Source: Lachnospiraceae bacterium UBA4381
GTDB lineage: Bacteria; Bacillota; Clostridia; Lachnospirales; Lachnospiraceae
DNA length: 44,541 bases
Assembly: GCA_002391105.1 (NCBI GenBank)
Contig: DGRT01000042.1
Coordinates: 1 to 44,541, forward strand
Direction: 5' to 3'
Of the stretch, positions 35,415 to 42,768 are shown in pieces. The notes beneath the pieces were generated by a model that was given only the letters and a program-made list of their open reading frames with translations, was not told where the DNA came from and did no database searches. The translations under genes and the position numbers were made by a program. Numbering within the stretch: position 1 is the stretch's first letter; each line of letters starts with the position of its first letter.

Positions 35415-36014
35415 TTGACTGAGGAGTTTATATCGGTAATAGACAGAATAGTATCAGCATCCATAGATATTATCAGCGATGCCGGACTTGAATCACTAAC
35501 AACTGCTAACATCTCCATGAGGATTAATCTTAGCGAGGTCATGATTTATAAATACTTTTCTGATACCGATGAGATTCTCAGGGAGGTAGTTTCTACCTAC
35601 TTTAAGTTTGATAAGAGTATATTCAGAACGCTTTTATCCAGGGATTCGAGTTATACTGACAGGCTGATGGACTATGTGACAGCGTACAGTTCTTATTATG
35701 GGAATTATTATTCTCTTTCAGCGATAATGCTGCAATATGAAGAGCTGCTGCATAATACTCATACCAGAGATATTGTTGAGAGCGGCTATACTGAGAGAAG
35801 AAATGGTCTTATAGCATTATTTAAGGGAGCTATAGAGAATGATGAGCTTACTCTTGAAGGTGCAGATGCAGAAGAACTTGCGGATCATCTGCTGGGGCTG
35901 TTTATAATATGTTCCCTGAACAGAAGGGTTATGAACAGACGTATGTCATATAAGGATGAGGTTGTGGCTATATACAGGAGATGGATTAATACTATTAGTA
36001 GGAAAAAGTATTAG
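35415..36014 (+). CDS. TetR-type transcriptional regulator
   Basis: A 199-residue protein with a TetR-like N-terminal helix-turn-helix: ASIDIISDAGLESLTTANIS leads into the recognition helix region near residues 35-48 (LSEVMIYKYFSD), where the YxYF element is typical. The remaining 140 residues form a helical ligand-binding domain without recognisable specificity. The start is TTG, well placed after GGAAGGAGGGG. The target is unknown. The next gene is a stand-alone receiver 85 bp downstream. Confidence 0.82.
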   Translation: MTEEFISVIDRIVSASIDIISDAGLESLTTANISMRINLSEVMIYKYFSDTDEILREVVSTYFKFDKSIFRTLLSRDSSYTDRLMDYVTAYSSYYGNYYSLSAIMLQYEELLHNTHTRDIVESGYTERRNGLIALFKGAIENDELTLEGADAEELADHLLGLFIICSLNRRVMNRRMSYKDEVVAIYRRWINTISRKKY

Positions 36015-36099
36015 ATATCAGGAAGTATATTTTGCTTTAAATAAATATATAGTTATTTATGAATATTTATAAATATGATTTTAAAGTGAGGGATTAGTA

Positions 36100-36495
36100 A
36101 TGCGTGTATTAGTTGCTGAGGATGATATAGCAAGTGGAAAGTTTTTATCAAAGCTTTTGTCAAGATATGGTGAGGTTATACTTGCTACTGATGGAATAGA
36201 AGCAGTTGATGAATTTGTTAAGTCAGTCACGGAAGGTAAAGAGTTTGATCTGGTATGTCTGGATATAATGATGCCGAGACTTGATGGTTATAAGGCTCTT
36301 CAGTCCATCAGGGATGCAGAGAGGAAGCTGGGTATTCCCCGTATCTCCAGATGTAAGGCTGTTATGATATCTGCACTGGATGAAGACTTTGATGCATCCT
36401 ATGCAAGCAGTGATTATGATGATTATATCTGTAAGCCTATAGATATAATGAAGTTTGACAGTATTATAAAGAATCTCGGACTTTTGGATAACTAG
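36100..36495 (+). CDS. Stand-alone response-regulator receiver domain
   Basis: A 131-residue CheY-like receiver with no output domain. Key residues are present: acidic pair D8/D9 with E7, phosphoacceptor D55 in DLVCLDIMMPRLDG, switch Ser91 in VMISA, and Lys112 in YICKP. It should be phosphorylatable, but no kinase or chemotaxis gene lies in the window, so the partner is unknown. GTGAGGGA lies just upstream of the ATG. It sits between the TetR-type gene and rarA. Confidence 0.92.
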   Translation: MRVLVAEDDIASGKFLSKLLSRYGEVILATDGIEAVDEFVKSVTEGKEFDLVCLDIMMPRLDGYKALQSIRDAERKLGIPRISRCKAVMISALDEDFDASYASSDYDDYICKPIDIMKFDSIIKNLGLLDN

Positions 36496-36521
36496 ATCTG
36501 ATAATTAATGCAGGATTAAAA

Positions 36522-37844
36522 ATGGATATATTTGATTATATGAGGCAAGAGGAGCAGAAAAAAGAAGCTCCTCTTGCTAGTCGTTTACGACCAAAAAAAT
36601 TAGAGGATGTTGTGGGGCAGGAGCATATTCTTGCACCCGGAAAGCTTCTGTTCAGAGCTATTAAGGCTGATAAGCTTAGCTCTGTTATTTTTTATGGACC
36701 GCCGGGTACGGGGAAGACTACACTGGCTATGGTGATTGCCAATACAACTAAGTCTGTGTTTGAGGAATTGAATGCTTCCACTTCAGGCAAGAAGGATATG
36801 GAGACGGTGGTACAGAAGGCTAAGGATAATCTTGGGATGTATGGGAAGAAAACCATACTTTTCATTGATGAGATACATCGTTTTAATAAGGCTCAGCAGG
36901 ATTTTCTGCTTCCTCATGTCGAGAACGGAACTATAGTTCTGATAGGTGCTACAACAGAGAATCCCTTCTTTGAGGTGAATCCGGCTCTTGTTTCCAGATC
37001 TACGGTATTTGAACTGAAGCCTCTTTCACCTGATAATATTAAAGTCCTGATAAAAAGAGCGGTATATGATATAGAGCAGGGAATGGGGAGCTTTGGTGCT
37101 GTTATAACTGATGAGGCGGTAGATTTTCTTGCCGAAATATCTGAGGGAGATGCGAGGAGAGCGCTGAATGCAGTAGAGCTTGGTATTCTCTCTACTGAAA
37201 GAAATGAGGAAACCGGAAAAATAGAGATAGATCTTTCTGTCGCAGAGGAATGTATCCAGCGGAGAGCTATCAGATATGATAAGGACGGCGATAATCATTA
37301 TGATATTATATCTGCCTTTATTAAGTCCATGAGAGGTTCGGATCCTGATGCGGCGGTATATTATCTTGCCAAAATGCTTTATGGCGGCGAGAGCGTTACC
37401 TTTATAGCCAGAAGAATAATGATATGTGCCTGTGAGGATGTTGGAAATGCAGATCCCCAGGCTATTCAGGTGGCTGTAGCCTGTGCTCAGGCGGTTGAAA
37501 GAGTCGGAATGCCGGAATCACAGATTATACTTGCTCATGCGGCAATATATGTAGCCTGTTCGCCGAAGAGCAATGCTGTGGTAAATGCTATCTTTAAGGC
37601 AAATGATGCAGTAAAGAAATATACAAATGCGGAGGTTCCTCTTTATCTCAGGGATGCACATTATCATGGCTCTGCCGAGCTGGGGCATGTGGGATATAAA
37701 TATGCCCATGACTATGAAAATCACTGGGTAGATCAGCAGTATCTTCCGGATGCTCTGAAGGATGAGACCTTCTACGAGGCCGGGGATCTGGGTTATGAAA
37801 AGGAGATAAAGAAGTGGATGGATATGATAAAGAACAGGAAGTAA
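36522..37844 (+). CDS. rarA: Replication-associated recombination protein A
   Basis: A 440-residue AAA+ ATPase (RarA/MgsA, relative of WRNIP1) that acts at stalled or collapsed forks. Walker A is YGPPGTGKTTLA (about 59-70), Walker B is FIDEIHRF (about 112-119), sensor I is in IGATTENPFFEVNPALVSR, and the C-terminal clamp-loader-like collar includes AVYYLAKMLYGGE and ADPQAIQVAVACAQA. Length is normal. A weak GCAGGA precedes the ATG. The end overlaps the small gene at 37814 by 31 bp. Confidence 0.96.
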   Translation: MDIFDYMRQEEQKKEAPLASRLRPKKLEDVVGQEHILAPGKLLFRAIKADKLSSVIFYGPPGTGKTTLAMVIANTTKSVFEELNASTSGKKDMETVVQKAKDNLGMYGKKTILFIDEIHRFNKAQQDFLLPHVENGTIVLIGATTENPFFEVNPALVSRSTVFELKPLSPDNIKVLIKRAVYDIEQGMGSFGAVITDEAVDFLAEISEGDARRALNAVELGILSTERNEETGKIEIDLSVAEECIQRRAIRYDKDGDNHYDIISAFIKSMRGSDPDAAVYYLAKMLYGGESVTFIARRIMICACEDVGNADPQAIQVAVACAQAVERVGMPESQIILAHAAIYVACSPKSNAVVNAIFKANDAVKKYTNAEVPLYLRDAHYHGSAELGHVGYKYAHDYENHWVDQQYLPDALKDETFYEAGDLGYEKEIKKWMDMIKNRK

Positions 37845-38098
37845 AAAGGTCTGAGGAAACGGGCCTGGCTGGAGAGAACAGAGACAAAGATGGCAAAGGG
37901 GAAGTATCAGGCAAAAGAAATCCTGCTGTCAGGCTGCTCGCCTTATTTCTGATACTGATATATGTAGTGCTTCTCGGAATATTTATATATATGATAGTTG
38001 TGGGGAGTAAGTATATAGTTGCAATGCTTTTTGTGCTTATCGTATATCCTGTGATATTATATCTGCTGCTTTGGCTTAGAAAGGTGTTTCGCTCTTGA
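37814..38098 (+). CDS. Small two-TM membrane protein overlapping rarA
   Basis: A 94-residue protein: about 38 charged residues, then two hydrophobic segments (about 40-63 and 69-88) and a basic end (RKVFRS). The composition is that of a real membrane protein and not of a shadow frame, and no other gene covers 37845-38098. The first 31 bp overlap rarA in another frame; the ribosome binding site is only moderate (GGAG and AAGAAG at 37802-37812). No function is assignable. Confidence 0.65.
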   Translation: MDGYDKEQEVKRSEETGLAGENRDKDGKGEVSGKRNPAVRLLALFLILIYVVLLGIFIYMIVVGSKYIVAMLFVLIVYPVILYLLLWLRKVFRS

Positions 38099-38123
38099 AT
38101 AAAAGAGATACTTCTGTTATAAT
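38095..38123 (+). promoter_or_regulatory. Promoter of the SEC-C protein gene
   Basis: TTGAAT (38095-38100), 17 nt and TATAAT (38118-38123) give a near-consensus promoter that overlaps the stop codon of the small membrane protein and leaves a leader of about 110 nt. Confidence 0.7.
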
Positions 38124-38238
38124 CTCAAAAGTTATGTGCTCGTGAGAATATGATGTAAGTCTGCTCAATGCTTTCATTATATTCAGTACAGTATAGTTAC
38201 ATAGATAAAATTGAAATATAAGAAAAGAGGAAAAATAA

Positions 38239-38739
38239 ATGAGTTTATTTACTGATTGGCGTGAACATGCTTATGGTCTGGATGACAGGACACCGGAAGG
38301 AAAGAAATTCTGGCTGGATTATTTTCAGGCTGAAAAGGGTATATATGAAGTACTGCTGGAGGATCCGAAGGCTGTTATGAGTGGTTCGGTATCTACTCTT
38401 GCTGAGTTATATAATGTTAGTATAGAGACCATGGTTGGGTTCCTGGATGGTATCAATGACAGTCTGAATACTCCAAATAATCTTGAGGAGCTTACAGAGG
38501 ACACAGAGGTTAAGCTTGATATCAATCCTGAGAAGCTTTATATGGAAATGGTAAGCTGTAATGCTGAATGGTTATATACACTTCCTCAGTGGGATAAGAT
38601 CTTTACAAAGGAAAAAAGAGATGAGCTTTACAAGAAGGAGAAGTCATCTCATACAGTTGTAAAGGCGCCAAAGATTGGAAGAAATGATCCGTGTCCATGT
38701 GGAAGCGGTAAGAAGTACAAGAAATGCTGCGGCAGATAA
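38239..38739 (+). CDS. SEC-C motif protein
   Basis: A 166-residue protein with a C-terminal SEC-C zinc motif (RNDPCPCGSGKKYKKCCG, about 148-165), the metal-binding element known from the SecA tail. The preceding 140 residues are acidic and helical with no clear family; similar proteins in Firmicutes are annotated only by the SEC-C motif. It has its own promoter and terminator. AAGAGG lies 8 nt before the ATG. A role at the ribosome or in export is possible by analogy, not shown. Confidence 0.85.
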   Translation: MSLFTDWREHAYGLDDRTPEGKKFWLDYFQAEKGIYEVLLEDPKAVMSGSVSTLAELYNVSIETMVGFLDGINDSLNTPNNLEELTEDTEVKLDINPEKLYMEMVSCNAEWLYTLPQWDKIFTKEKRDELYKKEKSSHTVVKAPKIGRNDPCPCGSGKKYKKCCGR

Positions 38740-38759
38740 TCAATTTGTGAAGAATAAAG

Positions 38760-38792
38760 AAGGGGTGGCTCTTGGTATGAGAGCTATCCCTT
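38760..38792 (+). terminator. Terminator of the SEC-C protein gene
   Basis: A 13-bp stem (38760-38772 with 38780-38792, two wobbles) and a 7-nt loop, followed by TGTTTT. Confidence 0.82.
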
Positions 38793-38830
38793 TGTTTTAT
38801 GGACTGATACTAGATTTGAGGTTGATATAA

Positions 38831-40639
38831 ATGTTTACTGATGAACAGTCATATGCCATAAAGCATTATAAGGGACCTATGCTCGTTCTGGGCACACCGG
38901 GTTCCGGTAAGACTACAGTTATAACCAACAGAATAAATACACTTATAAATGATTATGGCGTGAATCAGGGACAGATACTGGTTATTACATTTACTAAGGC
39001 GGCAGCGGTTTCCATGAGAAAGCGTTTTCTCGAGCTGACACATCAGGAGACTACAAAGGTCAGATTTGGTACATTTCACTCCTTTTTCTACTGGATAATA
39101 AGAACTGCTTATGGAAATATGGGGGTTCTGGATGAAAGTACCAAGAGAAATGTGATAAGGGATATACTTCGCGAGATAGATCAGGAAAGCTATGATAATG
39201 ATGAGACGCTTTCCAGTGTTATAAACCAGCTCGGTGTTATGTCCTCGGATATGATAGAAATCGGGAATTATTACAGCAGGGATATGTCAGAGCAGGATTT
39301 TGAGAAGCTGTATCAGACCTACAAGTCCTATAAGGAAACGAGGGGACTTCTTGACTTTGATGATATGGTGACGGAGTGTTACAGGCTTCTGGTTAACAGA
39401 CCTGATATACTGGAAAGAGTGAGATGTCTGTATCCCTATATAATGGTGGATGAGTATCAGGATACAAACCGGATACAGTATGAGATACTTAAAATGCTTG
39501 CTCATCCCAGAGATAATCTATATGTGGTAGGGGATGATGATCAGTCGGTTTACGGCTTCAGAGGTGCCAGACCGGATATCATATTTAAGTTTGAGCAGGA
39601 GTTTTCCGGTGCAGAGGTGGTACATTTGTCCAGTAATTTCAGATGTCCCAAGGAGATAGTAGACCTATCCTCGAAGGTGATATCGGGAAATAAAAAGAGA
39701 TATGCCAAGCAGCTTCTGTCAGCCTCGCCGTATGAGGGGGTAATAACCTTTGACAGACCGAAGGACTCGCGTCATCAGGCAGAGATGATTGCTCTGAGAC
39801 TTCGGGACATGAATAAGGAAATGCTGGATAACACGGCGGTTTTATACCGTACCAATATACAGCCGAGACTTCTGATATATAAGCTTCGGGAGTACAGTAT
39901 TCCCTTCACGGTAAGAGATGTGCTGCCGGATATATTCAGCCATCCTTATGTTAAACCTATTATTGATTATATCAGCTATTCATTGGGAGACCATAGCAGG
40001 AAAGTATTTCTGAATATTATGAACAAGCCTGTAAGATATATCAGCAGGGATATGCTGAAGAAGGAACAGGTTGAGCTGATAGATCTGGTAAGAGCTGCAA
40101 AGGATAAGGATTATCTTGTGAAGTCACTTAGAGATATGAATATGGATATAAAAAATATTTCCAGGCTTACTCCCTATGCGGCAGTTAATTATATAAGGCA
40201 GGCTGTGGGATATGACAGATATCTCAGAACTGTGAGCGCGGAAAAGAATATGGATATAGACGAGCTGATTACTGTGGTAGATGAATTTCAGTCTCTGGTC
40301 AGGGAATGTGATGATTTTGGCAAAATGTATGATATGATACAGGATAGTCAGGAGCTCAGTAAAAATACAGAGAATAGGAGCGGTGATGGAGTTCAGCTTA
40401 TGACTCTTCACAGTGCCAAGGGACTGGAGTTTAATACTGTTCATATAATCGATCTGAATGAAGGTATGATGCCTCACAAAAAAGCTAAAACCGAGGTTGA
40501 GCTTGAGGAGGAGCGGAGACTGCTCTATGTTGGTATTACCAGAAGCAGGGAGGTGCTGCATCTCTATATACCTCAGAAAAATGGTGAGGACACGCTTAAG
40601 ATATCCCGATTTTTAAAGGGGATTACTGATAAGGAATAA
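38831..40639 (+). CDS. Short UvrD/Rep-type (SF1A) DNA helicase
   Basis: A 602-residue ATP-dependent 3'-5' helicase. All SF1A motifs are present: Q motif in TDEQSYAI, Walker A GTPGSGKTT (about 21-29), motif Ia with FTKAAAVSMRKR, motif II VDEYQDTNRI, motif III GDDDQSVYGFRGARP, motif IV with LSSNFRCP, motif V MTLHSAKGLEFNTVHI, and motif VI ERRLLYVGITRSRE. It is about 120-130 residues shorter than PcrA/UvrD, consistent with a reduced 2B subdomain and no C-terminal RNA-polymerase-binding tail. No nuclease domain is seen. It is therefore a lineage-specific repair helicase and not the main PcrA. Confidence 0.93.
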   Translation: MFTDEQSYAIKHYKGPMLVLGTPGSGKTTVITNRINTLINDYGVNQGQILVITFTKAAAVSMRKRFLELTHQETTKVRFGTFHSFFYWIIRTAYGNMGVLDESTKRNVIRDILREIDQESYDNDETLSSVINQLGVMSSDMIEIGNYYSRDMSEQDFEKLYQTYKSYKETRGLLDFDDMVTECYRLLVNRPDILERVRCLYPYIMVDEYQDTNRIQYEILKMLAHPRDNLYVVGDDDQSVYGFRGARPDIIFKFEQEFSGAEVVHLSSNFRCPKEIVDLSSKVISGNKKRYAKQLLSASPYEGVITFDRPKDSRHQAEMIALRLRDMNKEMLDNTAVLYRTNIQPRLLIYKLREYSIPFTVRDVLPDIFSHPYVKPIIDYISYSLGDHSRKVFLNIMNKPVRYISRDMLKKEQVELIDLVRAAKDKDYLVKSLRDMNMDIKNISRLTPYAAVNYIRQAVGYDRYLRTVSAEKNMDIDELITVVDEFQSLVRECDDFGKMYDMIQDSQELSKNTENRSGDGVQLMTLHSAKGLEFNTVHIIDLNEGMMPHKKAKTEVELEEERRLLYVGITRSREVLHLYIPQKNGEDTLKISRFLKGITDKE

Positions 40640-40679
40640 CTGCTTATAATATTATTTATTATATAGAAAGGATATGACG

Positions 40680-40958
40680 ATGAGAAATCTTGAGGATTTA
40701 AGAGGAGAGATAGATAAGGTTGATACGGGACTCAGAAATCTGTTTATAGAGAGAATGAAGCTTGCGCACGAGATAGCGCTTGTTAAGAAGGCATCCGGAG
40801 ATGAAGTATATAAGCCTGAAAGGGAAAAAGCAGTTATAGAACGAGGTTCACTTCTGGTTGAAGAAGAGTTCAGGGAGGCTTATATAGAATTTTTGAAGAA
40901 GACTATAGAAATAAGCAGGAATTACCAGCTTGAGATAATAGCGTCAGATAATGAATGA
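40680..40958 (+). CDS. Chorismate mutase, AroQ type
   Basis: A 92-residue helical chorismate mutase that rearranges chorismate to prephenate for Phe and Tyr synthesis. Catalytic and structural residues fit AroQ: the Arg in LRGEIDKVD, the Lys in EIALVKKASGDEVYKPERE (about 29-47) and the C-terminal helix. There is no fused dehydratase, dehydrogenase or DAHP synthase. The start at 40680 has AAAGGA 7 nt upstream, while the ATG at 40674 is too close. It lies 40 bp after the helicase gene. Confidence 0.92.
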   Translation: MRNLEDLRGEIDKVDTGLRNLFIERMKLAHEIALVKKASGDEVYKPEREKAVIERGSLLVEEEFREAYIEFLKKTIEISRNYQLEIIASDNE

Positions 40959-41019
40959 ATAATAAAGTGACTATACAGTTCATGCTATAAAACGAAAGGT
41001 TCCAGTTAACAGACAGCCC

Positions 41020-42768
41020 ATGAAAAATTTGTTTAAATACTTAACTGCATATCGGATAAGAGCTATCCTGGCTCCGGTATTTAAGATGCTGGAAGCCTGC
41101 TTTGAGCTGATGGTCCCGCTGGTTATTGCGAGACTTATTGATGATGGTATAGCTGATAACAGCAGAAGCGTTATATATATATGTGGAGCGGTTCTTATCG
41201 GTCTTACTCTGGTTGGTTATGTGGCTTCGGTTACTGCACAGTATTTTGCCGCCAGGGCAGCTATAGGCTTTGGCAAAGAACTGAGAAATGATCTTTACAG
41301 AAAGATTTCCGAACTGTCTTTTTCTGATATAGACAGAGTGGGCAGTTCAACACTCATTACACGTATGACAAGTGATGTAAGTCTTGTGGTGACTGGAGTA
41401 AATATGTTTCTGAGACTGTTTCTCAGATCTCCATTTATTGTAATTGGCGCTGTTATAATGGCATTTACGGTTGATGTAAAGACATCTCTGGTATTTCTTG
41501 TAGTGATGCCGCTCTTGACGCTGGTGGTATCGGCTATTACATTTATCTGCATTCCGCTATATAAGAAGGTGCAGGAAAAGCTGGACAGAGTTACGCTGCT
41601 TACCAGAGAGGGACTGGTTGGAGTGAGGGTTATCAGAGCCTTCAGCCGCGAAGCCATAGAGGTAAAGGAATTCGGAGAGAGTACAGCAGATCTGAGATAT
41701 GCTCAGATGAAGGTCGGCAGGCTTTCGGTAATCATGAATCCTGTTACGTACCTGATTGTTAATCTTGGAATTATGGCACTTATCTATATCGGTGCCATAA
41801 GAGTTAATGTCGGAAGTCTTTCTCAGGGACAGGTTGTAGCTCTCGTTAACTATATGTCCCAGATTCTAGTGGAGCTTGTGAAGCTTGCAAATCTCATCAT
41901 TACACTTACAAAGGCAGTTGCCAGTGCCAGAAGACTGAGTGATATACTAACTATGGAACCGGCGACTCAGTTTGCAGGGGAAGCAGAAGCGGGAAATGAT
42001 AGACCGTCTGATATAAGCCTGAAATTTGATAAGGTTTCCATGAGATATGGTACCTCCGGGGAGCTTGCCATAGAGGATGTTACATTTGAAGCAAAAAAAG
42101 GCGATATAATCGGAATCATAGGCGGCACCGGTTCCGGAAAATCAACGTTAGTTAATCTGATACCGAGATTCTATGATATAAGCTCCGGAAGCATAAAGCT
42201 GGATGGGGTAGATATTAAGGAGTATGGCAAGGAACAGCTCAGGAATAAGGTGGGGCTGGTTCCGCAGAAGTCTGTTCTTTTCAAGGGCTCAATAAGGGAT
42301 AATCTGAAGATTTCTGCTGAAAATGCGAGCGATACGGATATGGAAGAAGCTATAAGGATATCCCAGTCAGCAGAGTTTGTTGATATGAAGGAAAACAGAC
42401 TGGACTATATGCTTACCCAGGGTGGTAAGAATCTTTCGGGTGGTCAGAGACAGAGACTTTGCATCGCCAGGGCGCTTGTGAGAAATCCGGAGGTTCTTAT
42501 ACTGGATGACAGCTCGTCTGCGCTTGACTTTGCCACAGAAGGAAGGCTGAGACAGGCTCTTGAGGAGACAAGAGAAAACAGGATTACGATTATCGTATCC
42601 CAGCGTGCTTCCTCTATAATAAATGCAGACACTATTCTCGTGATGGATGATGGAAGGATAGTTGATGCAGGAGATCACCGGACGCTTCTTAAAACCTCTG
42701 ATATTTACAGAGAAATATATGAGACACAGTTTGGTGCTGTATCAAATGGAGGAGGTGAAGCAGTATGA
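41020..42768 (+). CDS. ABC exporter half-transporter with a degenerate ATPase site
   Basis: A 582-residue membrane-ATPase fusion: six membrane helices over about 1-300, nucleotide-binding domain after about 330. Walker A is GGTGSGKSTLVNL (about 368), the signature LSGGQRQRLCIARAL is canonical, but Walker B reads VLILDDSSSALD, with Asp where the catalytic Glu should be, and the H-loop reads IIVSQRASSI, with Gln for the switch His. This is the pattern of the non-hydrolysing half of heterodimeric exporters such as BmrC/TM287. The partner follows with a 4-bp ATGA overlap. Exported substrates could be drugs, lipids or peptides. Confidence 0.94.
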   Translation: MKNLFKYLTAYRIRAILAPVFKMLEACFELMVPLVIARLIDDGIADNSRSVIYICGAVLIGLTLVGYVASVTAQYFAARAAIGFGKELRNDLYRKISELSFSDIDRVGSSTLITRMTSDVSLVVTGVNMFLRLFLRSPFIVIGAVIMAFTVDVKTSLVFLVVMPLLTLVVSAITFICIPLYKKVQEKLDRVTLLTREGLVGVRVIRAFSREAIEVKEFGESTADLRYAQMKVGRLSVIMNPVTYLIVNLGIMALIYIGAIRVNVGSLSQGQVVALVNYMSQILVELVKLANLIITLTKAVASARRLSDILTMEPATQFAGEAEAGNDRPSDISLKFDKVSMRYGTSGELAIEDVTFEAKKGDIIGIIGGTGSGKSTLVNLIPRFYDISSGSIKLDGVDIKEYGKEQLRNKVGLVPQKSVLFKGSIRDNLKISAENASDTDMEEAIRISQSAEFVDMKENRLDYMLTQGGKNLSGGQRQRLCIARALVRNPEVLILDDSSSALDFATEGRLRQALEETRENRITIIVSQRASSIINADTILVMDDGRIVDAGDHRTLLKTSDIYREIYETQFGAVSNGGGEAV

